Below are positions 1 through 9,526 of a stretch of DNA of 64,000 nucleotides, piece after piece. Within the stretch, counting starts at the first letter, position 1, and every line of letters begins with the position of its first letter. Where the stretch lies: contig CAZFVY010000016.1 in NCBI GenBank assembly GCA_964522665.1, positions 19,928 through 83,927 on the forward strand, read 5' to 3'. The position numbers and the translations under genes are program-made. This DNA comes from CAZFVY01 sp964522665 (lineage in GTDB: Bacteria > Verrucomicrobiota > Verrucomicrobiia > Limisphaerales > CAZFVY01). The notes under the pieces were generated by a model. It ran no database searches and was not told the DNA's origin. It was given only the letters and a program-made list of their open reading frames with translations.

Positions 1-3000
1 CGAGAATCCCGCCTTGCGCAGCAGGTCCGTGGAGTGCCGCGACCAGGCCAATTCGGTCTCTTCCGCCGCGCGGGCCTGGTTCGCGTGTTCGACGCTCGCC
101 GGCGAGCTTAGATAGACGCCCAGAATCTGCTTTATGTGCAGAAATTCCCGCGTTTTGGCAAGCCGCATCCAAAACTCATAGTCACCCGACGAGACAAACG
201 CGGGATCAAAATACCCGTGCTCCTCGTGCGCCTCGCGCCGCCACATCGGCTGCGGTCCCACAAAGCACCCGTGCCGCGCCAGCTTCACCCGGTCGAACTC
301 GAACCAGACGTACTTGTCCTTGACGACCGCGGTGTCAAACGTCTGGTTTTCCTGCTCGGTGATGTTGACGTCCGCGTACACGAGCGTGATCTTGGGATTC
401 TCGTCCAACGTCCGCGCCATGATCTCCAGCGCGTCCTTGCGATGGCGGTCATCGGTGTTGGCGTTGGTCAAGTATTTGCCGCGGGCCGCCCGAATGCCTC
501 GGTTCCAGGCCGCGTAAACCGTCTCCCGCTCTTCCGTGCGGATATAGACGATGTTGCCGTAGCGCTGCTGAAATTCCTCCACGATCGCGCGCTCATTCTG
601 CGGCGAACCGCTGTCCACCACGATGATCTCGAGCTTGCCCGCGATGGTTTGGGCCTCGAGATCCGCCAGGCAGCCGGCCATAAACTTTTCTGATTTGTAC
701 GTCGAGACAATCGCCGAAACGAGCGGCTCGACGTTCTCAAATTGAATCGCCGGCTTGAGCGCCGCCTCGACCGCGCGCAGGTTCTCGCGCGCGACGTCGT
801 GCCCCGGCTGCAATTCGAGAATTCGCCGGAACATCAGCCGGGCGGTCTCGTTGTCGCCGACTTTATAAAAGCAAAATCCCAACGGCAGGAGAATCTCGAC
901 GTCATCCGGCGTCTGTTTCAAGACCCGGTGATACGCGTGCGCCGCGTCCTTGAATTTGCCCGCCTGAAGATTCAAATCGGCGAGCAATTTCAGCGCGGGC
1001 CTGAACTCCGGCTCCAATTGCAATGCCCGGCCCAAGGCGGATTCGAACTCCGCCGGCAGTTCCAGCTTCACGCAGCAGAGAGCCAGGCAGGTTTGATACT
1101 CGGCGGAATCCGGCCGTAGCTCGACCGCCTTCAGCCAGCGCTCTCGGCTGGCCGCAATGTCGCCCTTCTTGAATAATAAGTTCCCGAGCGCCGCGGGAAT
1201 CTCCGCCCGCGTCGGCGCCATGGGCAGCGCGAGTTCCAGGCGCGCAATCGCGCCCGCGAGATCGCCCGCCGCGGACAGCGCGTCCGCTTCTTCCAGCAGT
1301 TTCTCCAATTGCGGCAGTCGGCCGCCACCGGTCGCCGCCGGGGCTGATCCGTGCAGTTTTTCCCGCGTCACATTGAGGTTGTCGCGCGCGGTGGTATTTT
1401 CTGGATGCAGCTCGGCCGCGCGCTCGAAGACCACCACGGCGGATTCAGCGTCGCCCAGCTTGAAAAAACAAACCCCGAGCGCCAGCAGGGTCTCCAAGTC
1501 GTCCGGGGTTTGGTGCAGGATTTTGCCGTACACGTGCGCGGCGTCGAGGAGGCTCCCGTGTTCGAAATTCAAGTTTGCGAGGAGCCGCAGAGCCTCAAGA
1601 TTGTGGGGTTCGATCTCCAACGCCCGCCCCAACGCCGTTTCGAACTCGCGCACCTCGTTCAAATGCAGATGCGCCATGGCCAGTTGCGTCCACGACGACG
1701 CCACGTCCGGGGCGCAACGAGTCAACTGCAGCAGCACGTCCCGCGCGGCCCCGAGCTCGCCGACGCGAAATAACATCCCGCCCAAGGCCGAGAGCAGCTC
1801 GGTGTCTTGCGTCGGGCGTTCCAGCGCCTTGCGCAGCAACTCCTTGGCTCGGTCCATCTCCTGCGCGTCGATGGCGCTGCCGGCGTTAAACACCAACTGG
1901 CGCAAATCGATCGCTTTCTCCGCGCTCGGCGCGCCGCTGAGCGGCGCCACCCCTTTTCCCGTGGCCCGCCGGCGTTCGATTTGCAGCAGGTTCTCCTGCG
2001 CGGTCACATTCGCGGGATCGATCTCCAACACCCGCTCGTACACCATTTGGGCCGAATCGATGTCCGCGCCGCGATAAAAGCAAACGCCCAAGCTGAGCAA
2101 GACCTCGACATTATTCGGGTCTTTCTCCAGTAATTTTGCGTAGGCCCGGCCCGCGTCGCGCACCCGCTCGTTTTCCAGATTGGTCTTCGCGAGAAACTTC
2201 AGCGCTTCGCGATTATCCGGTTCGATTTCCAGCGCCAGGCCGATGGCCGCTTCAAATTCCTCGATCCGCCCCAACTTGAGGCACACCATCGCCAGCCTCG
2301 TGTAGGCGTCCGCGTCCCGCGGCCGCAACTCGATGACGCGGCGAAAGCATTCACGGGCCGCCTCAAACTCGCCCAGCGTGAAGTGCAGGCTTCCCTTGGC
2401 CGCCAGGACCTCCGGATCCCGGGGCGCCAGATCCACCGCGTCCTTCAACGTCTCGAGCGCCGCTTCCCGATTCCCGGCGTCGTCAAAAAAGCTCGCCTGT
2501 TCCAGCAACTGCTCCAGCGTCAGCGAGGTCCGTCGCGGCGCCGGTGGGGCCGGGCTCGGAGCGGCGGCCACGCCCGCGTCCCGCTCCGCCAATTTCCCCA
2601 CCACGACCGCGAGGTTGTCCTTGGCCAGCGGGTTGTCGGGCGCGAGCGTCAAAACCCGCTCGTAGATGACTTTCGCCGTCTCCAGGTCGCCGCTCTTGAA
2701 AAAACAAACCCCCAAGGGCAGGATCACTTCGACGTCATCCGGATTGCGGCGCAAAATCCGCGTGTAACTCTGCGCGGCGTCTTTCAGTCGCCCTTCCTGC
2801 AGATTCAGATCCCCCAACAGCTTCAACGCCTCGCGATAGTCCGGGTCCAACGCCAGAGCCTGCTCCAGCGCGGTTTCAAATTCATCCACTCGATTCAACC
2901 GCACGTTGCAGATCGCCAGTTGGACGTAGAGCGACGGCTGGTTGGGTTGCAGCAATGTCGCCTGCAAAAAACGTTCCCGCGCGGCGGCGTAATCTCCCAG

Positions 3001-6000
3001 TTGGAACAACATCGCGCCGAGCGAAATCAGCAAGTCGGGATTTGTGGGGCTGGCCGCCACCGCGGATTGCAACGCGTCTCGCGCGCCGCGATAGTCGCCT
3101 TTGGCGTAACAATCGTCGGCTCGACTGACCAATTCCACCACTTTTCGGTCCATCGGGGCCGGCCGGCCGCCGGCCGCCGAGGTCCCGACCGATTCCACGC
3201 GCAACATCGCGCCCAGGTCCGGCATTTGCGGCGCCTGCCGCTCCCCCAACCGGAAGAACGGCGTCGCGGGCGGCGCCGACGCTGGCGCCGGCGAGACCGG
3301 TGACACCGTGGACGGGATCGACGGGGCATCGCAAAGCTTGGAACGCAGCTTCGCCACCTTGGCGAGCGGCGCCAATTCGGCCCACCCGGGGGCAGCCGCC
3401 GCCGATTCTCCAAACCGGCTAACGCAGTTTAACAGCGCCGCTTTGGCGTCCACCAAATTATCCGCGCGCCCCGCCAATTCCGCCTCGACCAGCAGGCTCT
3501 CCAAGACATTTGGATAGGCCGCCGAGAAGCGGCGCGCCGCGGCCAGGGCCGCCGGCCAACGGCCCGCTCCGACCGCCTGCTCCAGGGTCGAAAATAATTC
3601 GCTGACGCGAACATTCAACTCCAGCGGCCGCACATCGTCCGGACCGAGGCGCAGGATTTCCGGCGCGCCAGGCAAGGTCTGCCCCTTCGCCTGGCGAAAC
3701 AACTCGATTTCCTGATCCAGAACGCGCTCGGCCTCCCGGCAATACTCGCCGATCGCGCCGGCGGTCTTCTGCCCGGGATGCCGGCGATAGCCCGCGAAGG
3801 CGACGTTCACCCGTTGCAATTGAGCAAACCGGAAAAAACGCGCCCATAATTCGAGATCACCCGCCAATTCCAAATCCGCGCGCATCGTCCCGCCGGCTTC
3901 CTCCCACAGGTCGCGCCGCCAAAAAACCCCTTCCTGTTGAATGAACCGGTAGTCTTTGCTCAGATACAGTTCCCGCCGCCACGGCTTGTCCGCGCCGTGC
4001 GGAACCGGAACGATCTCGCGTGATCGCTCATCAATGGTGCAGGGAGTCCCGTGCAACCAACGCGCCTCGGGATGCCGCGCGAAAACCGACGCCGCCGTTT
4101 GCAGTGACCCCGGAAAAAGCCGGTCATCGGCGTTCAGCCACGTCATGATTTCGCCCGTGGTTCGGCGGAATCCATCGCGCAACGCCGCGTACATCCCGGC
4201 GTCAGGCCGGCTTTGCCAGTATGTCAGATGCCTGGCGTATTTTTTTATGATCTCCACCGAGCCGTCCAGACTCCCGCCATCCATGATGACGTACTCCAAA
4301 TTCGGATAGCCTTGGTCGAGCACGCTTTGAATGGCTTCCTCGAGAAAAGCGGCCTGCTGGAACGACGGCGTGACAATTGAAATCTTGGGCCATACCGCCG
4401 GGCTGACGATTGCCGGGCTGACAATCGCCGACGCCGCGGGAGCGGTGCGCGCGGCCGGCTTCCACGGAGCGCCCGTCAGCGCGAGATACTCGGCGTTCGC
4501 CTCCGCGTGTTTCGGGTCCAATTCGAGCAATCGCTGGAAAACCAACTGCGCGGTCTTCCGGTCGTTCAGCCGTGCGAAGCACACTCCCATTTTCACCAAC
4601 ACCTCCGGGTCGTCCGGAGTCTGGTGCAAGAGCTTCCCGTAGGTGCGAGCGGCGTCCTGGAGACTGCCGTGCGCGAAATTGAGTTCCGCCAGTACCTTGA
4701 GCGCCTCGCGGTGGTTCGGATCCAGCTTGAGCGCCCGGCTGATCGCTCCCTCAAAGACCTCGACCTCACCCGCCTGCACGCTGGCCGCCGCGACCTTCGC
4801 GAAAATCCCCGGGTCATCGGGGCGAAGTTCAGCGGCTCGCTGAAACTGCTGCGTCGCGCGCGCAAAATCCGCTCGACGCAGTGAAAGCTCCGCCTGCGCC
4901 AGCCACAAATCGACCCGCTTGGGAGCGAGCCGCGTCGCCTCGTCAAACGCCGTCGCGGCGCCAGCCAGATCGCCCGCCAGCGCCAGCCGCTCCGCCCGCG
5001 CCGCCGCGTTGCTTGCCTCGTCCGGCCCGGCGGCGGGCCGGCTCAGCCGCTGCCGCGCCTCCCGCGCTTCCGCGAAGTCCGGCGCCAGTTCAATCACCTT
5101 GTTCAACATTGCCGTCGCGCCGGCCGAATCACCGTTCCGCTCGAGGGCCAGCGCCAGATACCACATCGCGCGCCAGTGATCGAACCCGAACACCGTTGCC
5201 GCCGCGTACTCGGACGCCGCCTGCGTAAAATTGCCGTCGTGCGCCAGGACCAACCCGGTCCAGAATCGCAAATACGGATCATTCGAGTAATGGATGCGAT
5301 AATGCAGAATCCCGCCGGACGCGCCGGAGCGGAGCAGCGCGGACGCCCGTGCGATGACCTGATCCGCCTCGCTGAGTTCCGCCATGCTCGCCTGCGCGTT
5401 CATGCTCCGCCGGAACGGCTCGCCGAACGAACCGAGCGATTCCACAAAAAGCTGCGCCGGTGAAGCGGGCGCCGAGGGCGCCATCATCGATTCCAGGCTG
5501 ACCGTCTCGGTCAGCAGCGAACCGCCGCTCGCCACGCCCCATGAGCGCGTTCGTTTCGGGTTTTGCAGCATCCGTTCGTAAATCGGATTGACGACGCGGG
5601 CCGCGTTCTCCGAGCCAAACACCCGCCGGGCATATTCCGCCGCCTGCCGTCCCAGCCGCGCCCTTTCCTCCGGTTGCCGATAGAGCCGCTCGATGGCTTG
5701 CTTATACTCCGCCTCACTCTGGACGATCAGCCCGGTCTCTCCGTGCTCCACCAGGCGCTTCACGCCCCCGTACGGAAAGACCACCGGCGGTATGCCGGCG
5801 TACATCGCCTCCTGCAGATTCAACTCCGCCGCCGCGTAGGTATCCTCGCACAGCGGGTAACCATATACGTCGAGAATCTCCAGAACTTGACGAATATCCT
5901 GCACGTAGCCGCGAAAATCAAAGCGGTCGGCCGCGCCAGCCTGACGGGCTTGCTGGCGCAGAATGTTGACGATCCCATCCCCGCACACCACAAAACGGAC

Positions 6001-6606
6001 GTTCGGAATCTCGATCGCGGCGCTCATCGCCACGTACCGCGGGTGCATCTTCACGAAATCAAGCGTGCCGATGTAGCCGACGTTGAAGTTCGGATGGGTC
6101 CGCGGCTGGAGATTCGTCAGCCGGGCGAAATCGGTCGCCCCGTAGGCCATCCCGGTCTTGCGCGCCCGTTCTTCCGGGGACAACCGTTGAAACGCCGGCT
6201 GTTCGTACGTGTAGGGGCTGCACGCAAGGGCGAAATCCGCCACGTCAACCAACTCGGGAATTAGAATCTGCGGCGGGTGATCGCCCGCGATGTGAAACCA
6301 AATCAACACGCGCATCGGCGGCAGGTCCGACCGCAGGAAATTGTAAGCTTCCGGATTGTTCCAAAAGTGAAGATGAACGATGTCCGCCTGCTCCAATTCT
6401 CGCTTGAGCGTCACCGGATCCGGCGCGTTGACGAGCGTAAGCCCCTCCTCCCGCGCCAATTGCGCTCCCGGCGGCCCCACCGGATTTAACGACACGACCC
6501 GGTGCTGGAAATCCCCCAAACGGGCGGAATACTTCGCGACGCCTGCCAGCGCTCGGCCGCCGCCACCGGTGGTGAGCGTTTGGATGACGTGCAGGATTCT
6601 GGTCAT
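1..6606 (-). CDS. Giant GT4-TPR-GT2-TPR-GT2 glycosyltransferase, C-terminus cut by window edge
   Basis: The frame opens at ATG 6606 and stays open to base 1, giving at least 2202 residues with the C-terminus missing. Residues about 1-370 form a GT-B glycosyltransferase (GT4 type), with a Gly-rich loop near residue 13 and an EAMYAGIPPV donor-site motif near 270. TPR repeats follow (about 430-720). A GT2 domain lies at about 735-930 (KISIVTPSF start, NADDR metal-site motif near 825). After a Pro/Ala linker comes a long TPR array made of modules of about 200 residues. A second GT2 domain starts near 1955 (SAIVSTYKS, NANTDDR). It is the last visible gene of the glycan operon. TPR-glycosyltransferase fusions are known to glycosylate proteins (OGT; FlmG for Caulobacter flagellin), so a protein or flagellin glycosyltransferase is plausible. 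The acceptor is inferred, but the domain calls are firm. Confidence 0.85.
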   Translation of the reverse strand, partial: MTRILHVIQTLTTGGGGRALAGVAKYSARLGDFQHRVVSLNPVGPPGAQLAREEGLTLVNAPDPVTLKRELEQADIVHLHFWNNPEAYNFLRSDLPPMRVLIWFHIAGDHPPQILIPELVDVADFALACSPYTYEQPAFQRLSPEERARKTGMAYGATDFARLTNLQPRTHPNFNVGYIGTLDFVKMHPRYVAMSAAIEIPNVRFVVCGDGIVNILRQQARQAGAADRFDFRGYVQDIRQVLEILDVYGYPLCEDTYAAAELNLQEAMYAGIPPVVFPYGGVKRLVEHGETGLIVQSEAEYKQAIERLYRQPEERARLGRQAAEYARRVFGSENAARVVNPIYERMLQNPKRTRSWGVASGGSLLTETVSLESMMAPSAPASPAQLFVESLGSFGEPFRRSMNAQASMAELSEADQVIARASALLRSGASGGILHYRIHYSNDPYLRFWTGLVLAHDGNFTQAASEYAAATVFGFDHWRAMWYLALALERNGDSAGATAMLNKVIELAPDFAEAREARQRLSRPAAGPDEASNAAARAERLALAGDLAGAATAFDEATRLAPKRVDLWLAQAELSLRRADFARATQQFQRAAELRPDDPGIFAKVAAASVQAGEVEVFEGAISRALKLDPNHREALKVLAELNFAHGSLQDAARTYGKLLHQTPDDPEVLVKMGVCFARLNDRKTAQLVFQRLLELDPKHAEANAEYLALTGAPWKPAARTAPAASAIVSPAIVSPAVWPKISIVTPSFQQAAFLEEAIQSVLDQGYPNLEYVIMDGGSLDGSVEIIKKYARHLTYWQSRPDAGMYAALRDGFRRTTGEIMTWLNADDRLFPGSLQTAASVFARHPEARWLHGTPCTIDERSREIVPVPHGADKPWRRELYLSKDYRFIQQEGVFWRRDLWEEAGGTMRADLELAGDLELWARFFRFAQLQRVNVAFAGYRRHPGQKTAGAIGEYCREAERVLDQEIELFRQAKGQTLPGAPEILRLGPDDVRPLELNVRVSELFSTLEQAVGAGRWPAALAAARRFSAAYPNVLESLLVEAELAGRADNLVDAKAALLNCVSRFGESAAAAPGWAELAPLAKVAKLRSKLCDAPSIPSTVSPVSPAPASAPPATPFFRLGERQAPQMPDLGAMLRVESVGTSAAGGRPAPMDRKVVELVSRADDCYAKGDYRGARDALQSAVAASPTNPDLLISLGAMLFQLGDYAAARERFLQATLLQPNQPSLYVQLAICNVRLNRVDEFETALEQALALDPDYREALKLLGDLNLQEGRLKDAAQSYTRILRRNPDDVEVILPLGVCFFKSGDLETAKVIYERVLTLAPDNPLAKDNLAVVVGKLAERDAGVAAAPSPAPPAPRRTSLTLEQLLEQASFFDDAGNREAALETLKDAVDLAPRDPEVLAAKGSLHFTLGEFEAARECFRRVIELRPRDADAYTRLAMVCLKLGRIEEFEAAIGLALEIEPDNREALKFLAKTNLENERVRDAGRAYAKLLEKDPNNVEVLLSLGVCFYRGADIDSAQMVYERVLEIDPANVTAQENLLQIERRRATGKGVAPLSGAPSAEKAIDLRQLVFNAGSAIDAQEMDRAKELLRKALERPTQDTELLSALGGMLFRVGELGAARDVLLQLTRCAPDVASSWTQLAMAHLHLNEVREFETALGRALEIEPHNLEALRLLANLNFEHGSLLDAAHVYGKILHQTPDDLETLLALGVCFFKLGDAESAVVVFERAAELHPENTTARDNLNVTREKLHGSAPAATGGGRLPQLEKLLEEADALSAAGDLAGAIARLELALPMAPTRAEIPAALGNLLFKKGDIAASRERWLKAVELRPDSAEYQTCLALCCVKLELPAEFESALGRALQLEPEFRPALKLLADLNLQAGKFKDAAHAYHRVLKQTPDDVEILLPLGFCFYKVGDNETARLMFRRILELQPGHDVARENLRAVEAALKPAIQFENVEPLVSAIVSTYKSEKFMAGCLADLEAQTIAGKLEIIVVDSGSPQNERAIVEEFQQRYGNIVYIRTEERETVYAAWNRGIRAARGKYLTNANTDDRHRKDALEIMARTLDENPKITLVYADVNITEQENQTFDTAVVKDKYVWFEFDRVKLARHGCFVGPQPMWRREAHEEHGYFDPAFVSSGDYEFWMRLAKTREFLHIKQILGVYLSSPASVEHANQARAAEETELAWSRHSTDLLRKAGFS

Positions 6607-6625
6607 AGCGGGCGGCGTGGGCGGA

Positions 6626-9490
6626 TCAGGCGCGCTTGCGGTACGCCCGCAAAGTCGAGTAAACGCCAGGAATGATCGGCAATTGCGCCTGCGTTTGGGT
6701 CGGGTCGGTCGGCCGCAGCAGCGGCGCCTCAATGACCTCGCACTGATAAGCCTCTTCCATCAATTCTTCACACGCCTGCCGAATGCCCGGCTCCGCGTTG
6801 GCGTGGTGATAATAAATCGCTTCCCGGTTGCCCTCGCTTAACGGCGGCAGGTAATCGTGGAACGCCATGATTCCACCCGGCGCCAGCAACGGATAATAAT
6901 TGAGCACGTCTTGCCGGACCCCTTCATAGGTGTGATCGCCATCCACCAGTATAAAATCCGGATAATTCATATCGGCTTCAAAAATACGCCTTAAATTATG
7001 CGCAGCCTGCGTCGAAAACAACTTCAAATGAGTGACTTCGCCTTGCAGATGTCGAAGCACTTCATAGAAGAGCGGCTGCCCGCCCGGCTCGACCGCGTAG
7101 CCTTGGAGCCGGTCGCCCGCCCGTTTTAACGTCTGATGGATCATCAGCAGCGACGCTCCGGCATACGAGCCGATCTCGACGAAACGCCGCGCTTTCCCGG
7201 GGTGCGGCAGTTCCTCCCGCAACAAATAAAAGAGCTGGAACCGTTCATTCACCGACATCTGGCTCGTCACCTGATACTTCGCCGGGTCCACCTCCCCATA
7301 TTCCTGGATCAAGCTCGGGTCGATCACCGGATTGACCGGGAAGCGATCCGGCTTCACGAACCACGATCCCGTTCCGCCCGCGCCGTCAACCGGCTGCGCC
7401 AAGGCCTTCAGCCGCCGTCGCGCCTCGAAGGCGGCAATGACCCGTGCCGGCGTCTCCCCGGAAGCCGCGTCATCGACCTGAAGCAGTCCTCCATCGACGA
7501 TCCGGTCGTAAAGTTGCTCCAAAGCCACTCCCGCCGCCTCCGCCGAGGCCGCGCCGACATGCAGTATCGCGATCATCCCCAGGTGATCGCGCAACTTCGG
7601 CAGAATCTCACGAAATTCCCCCTTCCAGGCGCTCACGACGTCCGCCACGCCCAGACGCGCGCAAGCCTCCCTGACTCCCGGCTCCGACGCGACGCTCGCG
7701 ACGCCTTCCAGCCCCGGCGCGGCCCCCGTCAACCGCTTCTGCTCGGACGGCGAAATACCGAGCTTTTTGAGCGTCTTCAATATCTCCGGATCGACTTCTT
7801 CCGGAACGCAGACCAACACTCGCCGGGGCTGCTTGGAATAGCGCTTCAACACGTACGCTAACAACGCCGCCGCGCCGCCGCCAGCGTGCCCGAACTCGAC
7901 GAAGTTTCCCGGAACATTGTCAGCGCAAAGACGCTTGGCCATGCTAAACAAAGAGAAAAGTAGCGCATCGTTCAGGCTCGTCGCCGGGCGAATCATCGCG
8001 ACCAGTTTCTGGAACTCCGCGTCAGCCTGCCCCACGGATGCCGCCGGAGCGGGCGCAGGAGCCGAAGTCAATGCCGGCGACGGCGCTGGCGTCGATGCGG
8101 GCGCTGAGGACGCGGCCGGGGCGAGCTTTTGCCGCAACTCATTCAGCAGCGCCGCCGCCTTCGCGTGCTGCGGTTGCGCCACCAGGAGCTTCTGCAGCGC
8201 CTCGACCGCCGCCGCGATCCGGCCCAGTCGGCCCAAGGCAACTCCTTGCCCGAATCGGAGTTGGGGTAAATCGGGCCGCAACGCAATCGCCTGTTCGAAA
8301 AGCGAAGCCGCCGCCTCGTTGTCATTCGCGTTCAGCCGTTCCACCGCCTTCGCGGCCAGCGCCTGACCATCTTCCGCCGCCTTGCCGATCGGCGGCTGCG
8401 AACGGGCCTTCCGCTCCATTGCCTCACGCATAATTCCATCGAATACCGCCACCCGCTTTTCCATTGAGTATTCCCGTAGGCAACGCTCCTGCCCGCGCCG
8501 GGCGATCGCTTCCCGCTTTTCCGGATTCGCCAGATAAAACTTTATCTTCTCGAGTAATTCGGCGTGGTTGCGAAAGGTCTCGATTTCAACCCCCGGCTCG
8601 AAGTAGCGGCGGATATTCGGCTGATCCTCCGTCAACAGAAAGGCGCCGACGCCGGTCGTCTCGAACAGCCGCATATTGCCCGCCTCCCCGCGATTCATGT
8701 CGGACTCGGCGTTCACGTTGATCCGGCCAGTCCGGAGGGCGCGAAACATGTCCATGCCCCAGCGGGCACCGTGATTGAACGCCTTCACTTCCGGCGGTAG
8801 GTTCCCGTAATCGGGGAGATACAAGCCTAGTTTGAAGGCCGAACTCCCGCGTGCTTGCTCGGTCAATTCCTTCAACATCAGGTTGCGCGCCCCATGCATC
8901 GAAGACCACTGCCCGCTGAAAACCACGTCGTACGTCGGCGCGGTGTCGCGCACTGCCTCCGCCACCGCCGGTGGGAACCCCGGGAAAAAGAATTCCGCCG
9001 CCTTGGCCCCGATCTGCAACGCGTGCTGACGGCAGACCGTCAGGTGCGACAACATCAAATCAAATTCCGACCAATCCGTTCCGACCGGAATCGGCGCCGC
9101 CCGCCAGCCGAAGATAAACCGCGGCTTCCACTTCAACTTACGCACAAAACGGCTGTGAAAAACAATCGGGTCGCCAAAATAGAGAATATCCGGCTGCAAC
9201 GCCTCCACCTGCGCCAGGAGAATCTCGTCCCGCCAATCCTCCGCGTTCTTAATGGAAACGCCGTGGTGGCTCGCCCACTGGTATTGCGCGATGACATTGT
9301 TGGCGATCACCAGATGCGCGTCGTACCCCAGCGGCTTCAACCACGGCGGCAGCATGTGCGACACCGCGAACACGTCTTCGAGCAAGGCCTGGATGTGTTC
9401 CTCGTGCGACGCCCGCAATAACGCCGGGCGACGCTGATAAAACTCATTCAGGTACTGCTCGTAAAACGTATGGACTTGCAAAAACTTCAT
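6626..9490 (-). CDS. CgeB-like glycosyltransferase fused to TPRs and two SAM methyltransferase-like domains
   Basis: 954 residues. Residues about 1-360 resemble the CgeB/Glyco_trans_1_2 group: a C-terminal half with RLFETTGVGAFLLTED, then the helical tail typical of group-1 transferases. Residues about 370-450 are TPR-like. Two Rossmann methyltransferase-like domains follow. The first (about 505-700) has NFVEFGHAGGGAAA in the SAM-loop position and GGLLQVDDA, but looks degenerate. The second (about 735-950) is a better Methyltransf_24/TylF-type domain with FVEIGSYAGAS, ILVDGDHTYEGV and PGGIMAFHD. The gene starts 36 bases after the DegT aminotransferase ends and stops 19 bases before the giant transferase starts. 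The likely role is transfer and O-methylation of a surface glycan. The substrate is unknown. Confidence 0.85.
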   Translation of the reverse strand: MKFLQVHTFYEQYLNEFYQRRPALLRASHEEHIQALLEDVFAVSHMLPPWLKPLGYDAHLVIANNVIAQYQWASHHGVSIKNAEDWRDEILLAQVEALQPDILYFGDPIVFHSRFVRKLKWKPRFIFGWRAAPIPVGTDWSEFDLMLSHLTVCRQHALQIGAKAAEFFFPGFPPAVAEAVRDTAPTYDVVFSGQWSSMHGARNLMLKELTEQARGSSAFKLGLYLPDYGNLPPEVKAFNHGARWGMDMFRALRTGRINVNAESDMNRGEAGNMRLFETTGVGAFLLTEDQPNIRRYFEPGVEIETFRNHAELLEKIKFYLANPEKREAIARRGQERCLREYSMEKRVAVFDGIMREAMERKARSQPPIGKAAEDGQALAAKAVERLNANDNEAAASLFEQAIALRPDLPQLRFGQGVALGRLGRIAAAVEALQKLLVAQPQHAKAAALLNELRQKLAPAASSAPASTPAPSPALTSAPAPAPAASVGQADAEFQKLVAMIRPATSLNDALLFSLFSMAKRLCADNVPGNFVEFGHAGGGAAALLAYVLKRYSKQPRRVLVCVPEEVDPEILKTLKKLGISPSEQKRLTGAAPGLEGVASVASEPGVREACARLGVADVVSAWKGEFREILPKLRDHLGMIAILHVGAASAEAAGVALEQLYDRIVDGGLLQVDDAASGETPARVIAAFEARRRLKALAQPVDGAGGTGSWFVKPDRFPVNPVIDPSLIQEYGEVDPAKYQVTSQMSVNERFQLFYLLREELPHPGKARRFVEIGSYAGASLLMIHQTLKRAGDRLQGYAVEPGGQPLFYEVLRHLQGEVTHLKLFSTQAAHNLRRIFEADMNYPDFILVDGDHTYEGVRQDVLNYYPLLAPGGIMAFHDYLPPLSEGNREAIYYHHANAEPGIRQACEELMEEAYQCEVIEAPLLRPTDPTQTQAQLPIIPGVYSTLRAYRKRA

Positions 9491-9526
9491 ATCGGACTCG
9501 CCCCGTTGCGGCGTTTGGGTAAACGG

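Noticed and set aside
136..6841. Several plus-strand open frames of 100-300 codons (e.g. 2383-3303, 5563-6264) opposite the giant gene
   Set aside because: They are antisense to a continuous minus-strand coding frame with clear glycosyltransferase and TPR motifs; their Arg/Pro/Gln-rich translations show no family features.
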